DNA of 64,000 bases, taken from positions 1-64,000 of the forward strand of contig JBJHDM010000010.1 of assembly GCA_050486545.1 (NCBI GenBank). Reading direction: 5' to 3'. The stretch is from DAOMNN01 sp050486545. Its GTDB lineage: Bacteria; Pseudomonadota; Gammaproteobacteria; Burkholderiales; Rhodocyclaceae. Each line of letters opens with the position of its first letter. Positions within the stretch are counted from its first letter, which is position 1. Below, piece by piece: positions 7,604 to 15,611 of the stretch. Both the position numbers and the translations under genes were made by a program. The notes below the pieces were generated by a model. The model worked only from the letters and a program-made list of their open reading frames with translations. It ran no database searches and was not told where the DNA came from.

Positions 7604-8812
7604 TCAGTCGTACAGCAGGAAGTCTCGCCGCTGCCGCGCCCAGTCCGTCTCGTCTGCGCATGCCAGCCCGTCCAGATCGGCCGGAACCGCCCGCGCGTCG
7701 TCCACCCACTCGCGCAGGATCGGCCCTCCGTTGATGAGGTCGATCGCGAGGCGATCGTGCTCGTACTCGTAGGCAAAATCGCGCCACAACGGATAGTCCG
7801 GCCGGAGCCGGCGAAGCGCCTTGAAGGCGAGCGCCTGCAGGCGCCATGGCCGAAAGGCTTCGTGGTCGTAGAGGCCGGGATCCTCGACGTGGATCTGAAG
7901 GCCGCTGCACAGCGCTCCGGCGTGTTTGTGGAAGGTCGGCTCGAACCAGCATTCGCGCAGGCGGCAGCCGTCGAGCCATTGCGGTGCGAGGGCATGCATC
8001 TCGGCGAGCAAGGCGCGTGCGTTGAGGTCTGGCGCGCCGAACAGCTCCAATGGCCGGGTGGTGCCCCGGCCCTCCGACAGCGTGGTGCCTTCGAGCATCA
8101 CGGTGCCCGCGTAACAGCGCGCCATCGAAAGGTTGGGCGCGTTCGGGCTGGGGTTGACCCACGTGCGCTCGTGTATCGGCCAGCCGAAGCCGGGCCCGTC
8201 CTGCGGCACCCACCCCCGCATCGTGACGACCTCGCATTCCACGTCGAGGCCGAGCGTTGCGACGAACCAGCGGGCGAGCTCGCCCATCGTCATCCCGTGG
8301 CGCATCGGCATCGCTCCGGCGCCGACGAAACTCTCCCAGCCGGCGCGCAGGATCGTGCCCTCGACCGGGCGTCCGGCCGGATTCGGCCGGTCCAGCACCC
8401 AGACGGCCTTGCCGTGCGCGGCGGCCGCTTCGAGCACGTAGCGCAAGGTCGTGATGAAGGTGTAGATGCGGCAGCCGAGATCCTGCAGATCGACGAGCAG
8501 CACGTCGAAGTGCGTCATCATCGCGTCGGTCGGACGGCGCACCGTCCCGTACAGGCTGAAGACCGGAATGCCGTGGATCGGGTCGACGAAGTCGCGCGAC
8601 TCGATCATGTTGTCCTGCTTGTCGCCGCGCAGACCGTGCTGGGGGCCGAAGGCCGCGGTCAGGTCGATCTCGGGCAGGGCCGCGAGTGCATCGATCGAAT
8701 GGACGAGCTGGCGGGTGACGGAGGCCGGATGCGCGAGGAGCGCGATCCGCCTTCCGGCCAGGGGCTTGCGCAGGGAGGCGTCCTCGAGCAGGCGGTCGAT
8801 GCCGAATTTCAT
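7604..8812 (-). CDS. DUF1343 / NamZ-type exo-N-acetylmuramidase family protein
   Basis: A 402-residue protein covering the full DUF1343 fold. Family hallmarks include the FGPQHGLRGDKQDNM region (about 66-80), LLVDLQDLGCRIYTFI (about 116-131), and the LDRPNPAGRPVEG segment. The characterised member NamZ removes N-acetylmuramic acid from the non-reducing end of peptidoglycan fragments. No signal peptide is apparent at the chosen ATG, unlike many homologues, so it may act on imported muropeptides in the cytoplasm or use an unrecognised export route. It is convergent with the chemoreceptor gene and divergent from the PNPOx-like gene. No MurNAc uptake or kinase genes are adjacent. Confidence 0.85.
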   Translation of the reverse strand: MKFGIDRLLEDASLRKPLAGRRIALLAHPASVTRQLVHSIDALAALPEIDLTAAFGPQHGLRGDKQDNMIESRDFVDPIHGIPVFSLYGTVRRPTDAMMTHFDVLLVDLQDLGCRIYTFITTLRYVLEAAAAHGKAVWVLDRPNPAGRPVEGTILRAGWESFVGAGAMPMRHGMTMGELARWFVATLGLDVECEVVTMRGWVPQDGPGFGWPIHERTWVNPSPNAPNLSMARCYAGTVMLEGTTLSEGRGTTRPLELFGAPDLNARALLAEMHALAPQWLDGCRLRECWFEPTFHKHAGALCSGLQIHVEDPGLYDHEAFRPWRLQALAFKALRRLRPDYPLWRDFAYEYEHDRLAIDLINGGPILREWVDDARAVPADLDGLACADETDWARQRRDFLLYD

Positions 8813-8958
8813 TTCCAATCCTGAAGAAGCGTTGCCAGGGCGGACGGATCGGGCCGACTGTGCCCGTTCCGATGCGATTCCAGTGTCGCTGTGCATGGTG
8901 CCACAATGCCCGTAAGCTGGACATCGAATCCGGTCCCGGCCCTGCAAGGAGAGCATGC

Positions 8959-9633
8959 ATGAATTCGCCCGAAGCCCCGTCCACGCGCACCCGCATCCGT
9001 CGACGCCCGGCCCGGGCCCGCTACGATGCGGCGACGCGAGACGCGATCCTGGACAGCGCCTGGATCTGCCACGTCGCGTTCCGCTGGGAGGGGTCGGTGC
9101 ATCTGCTCCCGACTTCGTACTGGCGCGAGGGCGACCATCTGTACGTCCATGGCGCGAAAGCCTCGCGCATGCTCGAGGCGCTGCGTGCCGGCGAGGCCTG
9201 CGTGTGCGTGAGCCACGTCGATGCCCTCGTGTTTGCCCGCTCCGCTTTCCACCATTCGATGGACTACCGCTCGGTCGTGATCTACGGGCAGTTCGAGGAG
9301 GTCGTCGACGCGGCTGACAAGGCGCGCGCGCTGCGCCGCCTGATCGACCGCTTCGCACCCGGACGCTGGGACGAACTGCGTCCGGTCACGGACAAGGAGT
9401 TGCATGCGACCGCGGTGCTCCGCATCCCGCTCGACGAGGCCTCGGCCAAGATCCGCGCCGCCGGCGTGGTGGACGACGAGGAAGACATGATCTGGCCGGT
9501 CTGGGCCGGCGTCGTCCCGCTGCGACTCCACGCGGATGCACCCGTGACCGATGCGGCGAGCGTGGTGAGCGAGCCGCCGGCCACGCTGCCGACGCAAGGC
9601 TTGCCCGCAAGCGCCGCTAGGCCGAATCGATGA
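8959..9633 (+). CDS. Pyridoxamine 5'-phosphate oxidase-like FMN-binding protein
   Basis: A 224-residue split-barrel flavoprotein of the Pyridox_ox_2/NimA-like group. Conserved features are RRRPARARYDAATRDAILD near the start, HVAFRWEGSVHLLPTSYW, and the HSMDYRSVVIYGQFEEV segment. Such proteins bind FMN and act as reductases of uncharacterised substrates. The ATG at 8959 has a strong RBS (AAGGAGAG, 8946-8953); the longer reading frame from 8860 lacks one. The last 17 bases overlap the convergent aldo/keto reductase gene. The C-terminal 40 residues are Ala/Pro-rich and poorly conserved. Confidence 0.85.
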   Translation: MNSPEAPSTRTRIRRRPARARYDAATRDAILDSAWICHVAFRWEGSVHLLPTSYWREGDHLYVHGAKASRMLEALRAGEACVCVSHVDALVFARSAFHHSMDYRSVVIYGQFEEVVDAADKARALRRLIDRFAPGRWDELRPVTDKELHATAVLRIPLDEASAKIRAAGVVDDEEDMIWPVWAGVVPLRLHADAPVTDAASVVSEPPATLPTQGLPASAARPNR

Positions 9634-10579
9634 GGGCGGCCATGCGGCGCCGGGTTTCCTGGTCCGGAAGCCGGCCGCGTGCCGCCCCGAGGTTGTCGCG
9701 CAGGTAAGCGAGCGTTGCCGTACCGGGAATCGCGCAGGTCACCGCCGGGTGGGAGACGACGTACTTCAGCGCGAACTGCGCCCAGGTCTCGATCCCCCAT
9801 TCGCGCGCCCAGTCCGGAACCGGCTTGCCGCGGAAGGCTTCGAACACGCGTCCGCGGCCGAACGGCAGGTTGGTCAGCACCGCCATGCCGCGATCGGCGG
9901 CCAGCGGCAGGATGCGTTCGTCGGCCGAGCGGTTGTCGATCGCATAGTCGACCTGGATGAAGTCCAGCTGCTCGCGCTCCATGACCCGGACGAAGTCCTC
10001 GTACTGGCGCTTGAACGAGGTCGTGATCCCCAGGTAACGGATGCGGCCCTCCTGCTTCCACTCGCGCAGTACGGGCAGCAGTTCGTCGACCCCGGCGAGG
10101 TTGTGGACCTGCAGCAGGTCGACGCGATCGGTGTGCAGGTGCTTCAGTGACTGCTCCATCTCGGCAATCCCTTCCAGCGCTCCGCCCCCGCCGCGGATCC
10201 GGACCTTGGTCGCGAGGAACAGTTCATCGCGGTTGCCGATCTCGGACACGAGATCGCCGACCACGCGTTCGGCGTTGCCGTACGACGGTGCGGTGTCGAC
10301 GAGGCGTCCGCCCAGTTCGGGGAAGGCCCGCAGGACTTCGCGCAGGGGGTCGCGCGCCGCGGTCGACGTGTCGACGTCGTAGCGCCGGGCGGTGCCGATG
10401 CCGATGACCGGAAGGCGCTCGCCCGACGACGGAATCGGCTTGGTGATCGTTTGCGATGCGGAGGCCGCATAGGCCAGTCCGGCGCCGAAACCGGGCAGGC
10501 GGCTCAGGGAAAGGCCGGCGCCCAGCGCGAGGCCGCATTTCAGCGCGGTCCGGCGCGAGCGATCGGGATGTTCGTTCAT
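9617..10579 (-). CDS. Tat-exported aldo/keto reductase
   Basis: A 320-residue NAD(P)H-dependent aldo/keto reductase barrel. The N-terminus carries a twin-arginine signal (SRRTALKCGLALGAG) followed by a hydrophobic stretch to about residue 42, so the folded, cofactor-loaded enzyme is probably sent to the periplasm. Catalytic elements visible are the VDTAPSYG motif (Asp and Tyr), the TKVRI lysine, and a QVHN segment where many members have His. The start at 10579 has RBS GGAGGG and preserves the Tat motif; the frame extends 16 codons further upstream. Substrate unknown. Periplasmic aldo/keto reductases are uncommon but recurrent in Pseudomonadota. Confidence 0.88.
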   Translation of the reverse strand: MNEHPDRSRRTALKCGLALGAGLSLSRLPGFGAGLAYAASASQTITKPIPSSGERLPVIGIGTARRYDVDTSTAARDPLREVLRAFPELGGRLVDTAPSYGNAERVVGDLVSEIGNRDELFLATKVRIRGGGGALEGIAEMEQSLKHLHTDRVDLLQVHNLAGVDELLPVLREWKQEGRIRYLGITTSFKRQYEDFVRVMEREQLDFIQVDYAIDNRSADERILPLAADRGMAVLTNLPFGRGRVFEAFRGKPVPDWAREWGIETWAQFALKYVVSHPAVTCAIPGTATLAYLRDNLGAARGRLPDQETRRRMAALIDSA

Positions 10580-10637
10580 GTCTCGCCCTCCTGATGGAAC
10601 CGTGGAGGGTTCAGGATACCCCTTCATGACCCGGAAT

Positions 10638-10658
10638 GCCCCCTCGCGGGGAGGGGGC
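10638..10658 (-). terminator. GC-rich hairpin between aldo/keto reductase and small exported protein genes
   Basis: GCCCCCTC pairs with GAGGGGGC around a 5-base loop, just downstream of the stop of the leftward gene ending at 10667. No U-tract follows on that strand, so termination is uncertain. Confidence 0.35.
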
Positions 10659-10666
10659 GGGTCCGG

Positions 10667-10996
10667 TCAGCGAATCGGGATCACGATCGGCGGGATGCTG
10701 ACGCCGATGACGATCGCCGGGTCGCGGCTGTAATAGACCGGGGCCGGACGGTAATAGGCCGGCGGGGGGGCATGGTAGTGGTGGTGTACCACCGCAGGCC
10801 GGCGGGGCGGCGCCTTCACCACGACCTTCTTCGGGTGCTTGTAATGCCGCGCATGTCCGGGCGGAACGTGGCGCCAGTCGCTGTAGCCGTGGCGCCAGTC
10901 TCGGTGGTCATGCCGGGCATCGGCGGGTACGGCCGTCCCGAGCAGGGCGGCGCTCGCCACGGCGGCCACCAACAGTTTCAGGCTGAGCGGTTTCAT
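10667..10996 (-). CDS. Small exported His/Pro/Tyr-rich protein
   Basis: A 109-residue protein with a clear Sec signal peptide (MKPLSLKLLVAAVASAALLG..., cleavage likely after VPADA). The mature part is basic and rich in His, Tyr and Pro: an HDHRDWRHGYSDWRH repeat-like segment, a lysine-rich KHPKKVVVK patch, then HHHYHAPPPAYYRPAPVYY and a hydrophobic tail IVIGVSIPPIVIPIR. Similar short exported proteins are common and uncharacterised; metal binding through the histidines is plausible but not shown. RBS GGAGAT precedes the ATG. Confidence 0.75.
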   Translation of the reverse strand: MKPLSLKLLVAAVASAALLGTAVPADARHDHRDWRHGYSDWRHVPPGHARHYKHPKKVVVKAPPRRPAVVHHHYHAPPPAYYRPAPVYYSRDPAIVIGVSIPPIVIPIR

Positions 10997-11134
10997 GGTC
11001 GGATCTCCATGGAAGATTGCAGGAAGTCGGGGCGATGCGGTTTGCGCCCCGTACCTTCAGCAACGTCCGGACGGGCTCCCGGGTTGGCCCGGAAATGTAA
11101 GGAGATCCGTCAAGATGTAAGCGGATTGTGCGTT

Positions 11135-11773
11135 TCAACCCCCGACCAGCAGGACGTGCACGCGTCGTGGTCCGTGTGCGCCGAGCTGGATGGTCTGCTC
11201 GACGTCGGCGGTGCGCGAGGGGCCCGAGATGACATTGGTCGCGCGTGGCATGCCTTCGGGCCGTTCGCGCAACCGGTTCCACGCATCCTCGAAGTGGGCC
11301 ACGATCCGGTCCGCTTCGAGCACCACGATGTGGTCGTCCGGCACGAAGTTGTGGGTGGTGGGGCTGTCGGGCCCGGAACCGAGCAGGAGGCTTCCGGTTT
11401 CGGCGATACCGGCGAGGCTCGTCGTCACCGACAGCGCCTCGCTCGCACCGGCGGCGTCGTGATGGATCGCCCAGCCCTTCGGCCACGACAGGTTGCGCAG
11501 GGCGCCGCCGATGGCGGCACGGCGCTCCAGCCCCTTGGATGACCGGTAGGCTTCGACCGCGGCTGGAACCTCGGCGAGGGAGGCGATGCGGGCGACGGAG
11601 CCCGCGCGGCTTTCGAACTTGCGCACGAAGCGCCCGACCAGGTCGTCCTCTTGCTGCGGACGGGTGTGGTGGGGGATCCGGGCGTCGAGTTCGGCACGGG
11701 CGGATTCGTCGAGGGGGCCTCGGTGCAGGGCGGAACGGACGGAATTCAGGATGGCCTCGCGTGCGCTGCTCAT
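11135..11773 (-). CDS. lutC: Lactate utilization protein LutC (LUD domain)
   Basis: A 212-residue LUD-domain protein, the third component of the L-lactate oxidising LutABC complex. The LUD core is visible in the SLAGIAETGSLLLGSG segment and the FVPDDHIVVL and ISGPSRTADVEQTIQLGAHGP motifs. Its ATG overlaps the lutB stop by four bases (ATGA), so it is translated as part of the lutABC operon. No lutR/lldR-type regulator or lactate permease is adjacent. Confidence 0.92.
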   Translation of the reverse strand: MSSAREAILNSVRSALHRGPLDESARAELDARIPHHTRPQQEDDLVGRFVRKFESRAGSVARIASLAEVPAAVEAYRSSKGLERRAAIGGALRNLSWPKGWAIHHDAAGASEALSVTTSLAGIAETGSLLLGSGPDSPTTHNFVPDDHIVVLEADRIVAHFEDAWNRLRERPEGMPRATNVISGPSRTADVEQTIQLGAHGPRRVHVLLVGG

Positions 11774-13176
11774 GACTTGCCCCGCTTGTCTTGCCACAGT
11801 TCGAGAAAGGTGTGCCCGGTGGGCGCCGGAAGGTCGCGCGCATCGGTCCAGCCGCTCGCCAGCGGCAAGCGGCGGATACGGCCCTGCCGGCCGATCGCGG
11901 ACAGCAGCCGCGAGGCGAACCACTCGCCGATGCGATAGAGTTTCGGGCGCGTTGCCGCAAAGCGCCACAGCTTCAGCGCGCGACGCTGCATCGCCGGGCC
12001 GATCTCCTGCTGATGCTGCAGGTGGCGCAGTTCGCGCAGCAGATCCGGCAGCGGGATCTTCACCGGGCATACCGAAGCGCAGCGGCCGTTCAGCGTACAG
12101 GCGTTGGGCAGGTCATAGGCATTGTCCAGCCCCTTGATCAGCGGCGTGAGCACCGAGCCCATCGGGCCGGGATACACCCAGCCATAGGCATGGCCGCCGA
12201 CCGAACCGTAGACCGGGCAGTGGTTCATGCAGGCGCCGCAACGGATGCAGCGCAGCATGTCGCGGAAGCGTCCGGCAAGCATCTTCGAGCGGCCGTTGTC
12301 GACGAGCACGACGTGATATTCCTCCGGGCCATCGAGGTCGTCCGCCCGGCGCGGCCCGGTCGAGAAGGTCGTGTAGGTCTCGGTCTCCTGGCCGGTGGCG
12401 CTGCGCGCGAGCAGGCGCAGGAACAGCGTGACGTCGTCGAGCGTGGGCACGACGCGCTCGATGCCGGAGGTGACGATGTGCACCTTGGCGAGCGTCTGGG
12501 TCAGGTCGCCGTTGCCCTCGTTGGTGACGATGACCGATGAGCCGGTCTCGGCCACGAGGAAGTTGCCGCCGGTGATGCCGACATCGGCACCGAAGTACTT
12601 GTCGCGCAGCACCTGCCGGGCTTCGTTGACGAGATCGGCGACCTCGGTCTTGCGCGGACCGCCGTGGGCCGCCTCGAACAGGTCCGAGACCTGGTCCTTG
12701 GTCTTGTGAACGGCCGGGGCAATGATGTGCGAGGGCGGCTCGTGGGCGAGCTGGATGATGTACTCGCCCAGGTCGGTCTCGACGACCTCCATGCCGTTTT
12801 CGATCAGCGCCTCGTTGAGGCCGATCTCCTCCGACACCATGGACTTGCCCTTGGTGACCGTCTTCGCTCCGACCCGTGCGCAGATGCCGAGGATGATCTC
12901 GCGCGCCTCGGTGGCGTCGCGTGCCCAGTGCACCTGGCCGCCAGCGGCGGTGACCGCCGCCTCGTAGCGTTCGAGGTAATGGTCGAGGTTCTCGAGGATG
13001 CGGTTCTTGAGGTTTTTGGCTTCCTCGCGGAGTTGCTCGAACTCGGGCATCTCCGCGGCCTGTTGCGCGCGCTTGCCTACGAAACCGTCGCGCGCCTTGC
13101 CCATGGCCTGCTGCAGGCTCGCGTCGTGGATCGCAAAAACCGCCCGACTCTTGAACTCCTTCGAGCGAATCTCCAT
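11770..13176 (-). CDS. lutB: Lactate utilization iron-sulfur protein LutB
   Basis: A 468-residue protein with an N-terminal LUD domain (about 60-290, including ITGGNFLVAETGS) and two [4Fe-4S] ferredoxin-type motifs (CIRCGACMNHCPVYG near residue 310, and CTLNGRCASVCPVKIPL further on). The C-terminal segment ending in TFLELWQDKRG is typical of the family. It takes electrons from lactate oxidation within LutABC. It overlaps lutA by one base at its start (TGATG) and lutC at its end (ATGA). Confidence 0.94.
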   Translation of the reverse strand: MEIRSKEFKSRAVFAIHDASLQQAMGKARDGFVGKRAQQAAEMPEFEQLREEAKNLKNRILENLDHYLERYEAAVTAAGGQVHWARDATEAREIILGICARVGAKTVTKGKSMVSEEIGLNEALIENGMEVVETDLGEYIIQLAHEPPSHIIAPAVHKTKDQVSDLFEAAHGGPRKTEVADLVNEARQVLRDKYFGADVGITGGNFLVAETGSSVIVTNEGNGDLTQTLAKVHIVTSGIERVVPTLDDVTLFLRLLARSATGQETETYTTFSTGPRRADDLDGPEEYHVVLVDNGRSKMLAGRFRDMLRCIRCGACMNHCPVYGSVGGHAYGWVYPGPMGSVLTPLIKGLDNAYDLPNACTLNGRCASVCPVKIPLPDLLRELRHLQHQQEIGPAMQRRALKLWRFAATRPKLYRIGEWFASRLLSAIGRQGRIRRLPLASGWTDARDLPAPTGHTFLELWQDKRGKS

Positions 13177-13961
13177 CAGCGCTTCTCCTCGGGCGCGCCG
13201 GCGATGCCGACGCCGTCGGTGAGTCCGGCCAGCACCTCGGCCGTGTGATAGACGCGCACCGGCGCATGGATGCGGCGCAGCCTCCCGGCGATGTTCATGA
13301 GGCAGCCGAGATCGCCGCCAAGCACCGTGTCGGCGCCGGTCGCGAGGATGTTGCGCACCTTGTCGTCGACCATCTTGCCGGAGATCTCGGGGTACTTCAC
13401 GCAGAAGGTGCCGCCGAAGCCGCAACAGACCTCGCTGTCCTGCATCTCGCGCAGCTTCAGGCCCTCGACGCCACCCAGCAATGTGCGCGGCTGCCCCTTC
13501 ACGCCGAGGCTGCGCAGGCCCGAACACGAGTCGTGATAGGTCGCCGTGGCCTCGAGCCGGGCGGATACGGTGTCGACGCCCAGCACGTCGTGCAGGAAGG
13601 AGAGCAGTTCGAAGCTCTTCGCGGCCAGTGACTGGGCGCGTCCGAGCCAGTCGGGATCGCCCTCGAACAGGGCCGGGTAGTCGTGGCGGATCGTTGCCAT
13701 GCACGAACCGGACGGTCCGACGACATAATCGTACGATTCGAAGAGCTGGATGACCTGCCGGGCCAGTGCCCGGGCGGCATCGAAGTCGCCGCTGTTGTAG
13801 CCGGGTTGTCCGCAACAGGTCTGTGCTGGAGGAACCTCGACGCTGCAGCCTGCGTCCTCGAGAAGCTTGACTGCGGCAAAGCCGATACTGGGCCTGAAGA
13901 CATTCATCAGGCAGGTCGCGAACAGGCCGATACGGGCGCCCTTGCCCGGGCTGTCACTCAT
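13176..13961 (-). CDS. lutA: Lactate utilization protein LutA (CCG-domain Fe-S protein)
   Basis: A 261-residue protein with two cysteine-rich CCG domains (TCCGQPGYN at about 48-56; CCGFGGTF at about 178-185), the type that binds a noncubane [4Fe-4S] cluster in heterodisulfide-reductase-like subunits, GlcF and LutA. It is the first gene of lutABC. An RBS is not obvious. The promoter must lie in the 13962-14087 gap, where TAAGAT on the minus strand is a possible -10 element. Confidence 0.92.
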   Translation of the reverse strand: MSDSPGKGARIGLFATCLMNVFRPSIGFAAVKLLEDAGCSVEVPPAQTCCGQPGYNSGDFDAARALARQVIQLFESYDYVVGPSGSCMATIRHDYPALFEGDPDWLGRAQSLAAKSFELLSFLHDVLGVDTVSARLEATATYHDSCSGLRSLGVKGQPRTLLGGVEGLKLREMQDSEVCCGFGGTFCVKYPEISGKMVDDKVRNILATGADTVLGGDLGCLMNIAGRLRRIHAPVRVYHTAEVLAGLTDGVGIAGAPEEKR

Positions 13962-14056
13962 GGGCTGTCTCCGTTGTACTTGTACGGGACATCTTAAGCA
14001 GGCGCGCGGTCGGCGCCAAGCGAAGCATTTTCAGGCAGGGGTTGAAACGAAGTCAT

Positions 14057-14077
14057 CCCGGCCGCGCTGCGGCCGGG
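14057..14077 (-). terminator. Hairpin terminator of the small disordered-protein gene
   Basis: A perfect 9-bp stem, CCCGGCCGC/GCGGCCGGG with a 3-base loop, lies 11 bases past the stop of the leftward gene ending at 14088. A short T-rich stretch follows on that strand. Confidence 0.45.
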
Positions 14078-14087
14078 GGAAGAGCGA

Positions 14088-14561
14088 TCAGGCTGAATCG
14101 CGCAGTGCGCTGGGCGCGGGGCGGTTGTCCGGACGGACTGCATTCTCGAGGTACAACTGGACCGCCTGGTTGCCTTCGCTCGTCGGGGCATCCGGTTCGC
14201 GGGGCGCTTGCAGGTTCGCGGCCAGATCGTCTCGCGCAGGAGCCAGCCCCGCGGCCATCCCGGATTCGCCCTGTGTCGCCGGGATGGAGACGGCGCCCGC
14301 CGCCGCATCGGACCGTGTCGCCGCGGCCGAGGGCTGGACCGGAGAGGCGCTGGCCGGATCGGCTGCACCCTGCGTCGCGGCGCCCTGATCGGGGCCCGCG
14401 ATCCGCGCGTTCTGTTCCGCAGCGCGCGCTTCGGCGCTGAGGGTGACGCGGACATCCTGCCCCGGAGCGGCCGGCGGGGCCGTCTCCGCGCGCGGCTGCG
14501 CGCGCAGCGGCTGCACGATGTCGTTGTCGGTGTTCGCAATTCTCAGCGAGGCGTCGATCAT
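14088..14561 (-). CDS. Hypothetical Ala/Pro-rich, probably disordered protein
   Basis: A 157-residue protein with no signal peptide and no membrane segment. It is Ala, Pro, Gln and Asp rich and looks disordered through most of its length. The N-terminus (MIDASLRIANTDNDIVQP) and a short C-terminal segment (NQAVQLYLEN) may be the folded or binding parts. Two ATGs are possible: the one at 14561 sits seven bases after GAGGAG and is preferred over 14567. A DVRVTLSAEARAAE segment resembles short motifs common in proteobacterial proteins of unknown function. No function proposed. Confidence 0.6.
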   Translation of the reverse strand: MIDASLRIANTDNDIVQPLRAQPRAETAPPAAPGQDVRVTLSAEARAAEQNARIAGPDQGAATQGAADPASASPVQPSAAATRSDAAAGAVSIPATQGESGMAAGLAPARDDLAANLQAPREPDAPTSEGNQAVQLYLENAVRPDNRPAPSALRDSA

Positions 14562-14820
14562 GCTCATTCTCCTCGTCCGTCGGTGCGTCAGGATCGGTGT
14601 GCGCCGGATTTTTCAGGCGGAACGCTAATGGATGCCAGTATAGCGCTATTGACCACGTGACTGAAACCAGGGATGCGTCACGATGCCGACTGCGTCACGT
14701 CGGTGACGTGATCGAACGCACGGGAGGGCGCCGGTCGGCGTTGCAGCGGGATCCGGCGCCGGTGACGCGATCGGGTTGGGGTATCCTGTTCACATGGCGC
14801 CGCACGATACGAGGTGACCC
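14562..14820. promoter_or_regulatory. Intergenic region with repeated GTGACG/CGTCAC motifs upstream of the ABC exporter
   Basis: No gene is seen in this stretch. It contains the perfect 7-3-7 palindrome TCACGTCGGTGACGTGA (14695-14711) and a near-repeat of the 14-mer CGGTGACGTGATCG (14701-14714 and 14760-14773, one mismatch). Further CGTCAC/GTGAC half sites lie nearby. This is the pattern of a multi-site operator. GTATCCT near 14781 is a possible -10 element for the exporter operon. Confidence 0.5.
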
Positions 14821-14934
14821 ATCACGGACCCCTCCCGAGTCTCTTCACCAGCCTCCTCGCAAGCCCGTGCCGAGCCCACAGCGCCGGCTCCCGGGGGCGG
14901 TCGGGTCGTCTTCGAGACGGTCGGCCTGACCAAG

Positions 14935-15603
<669 letters not shown>

Positions 15604-15611
15604 GGGGCGCA

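Noticed and set aside
5448..8996. 1182-codon minus-strand open frame
   Set aside because: It runs antisense to the chemoreceptor and out of frame with the NamZ-type gene. It has no family motifs, and long shadow frames are common at this GC content.
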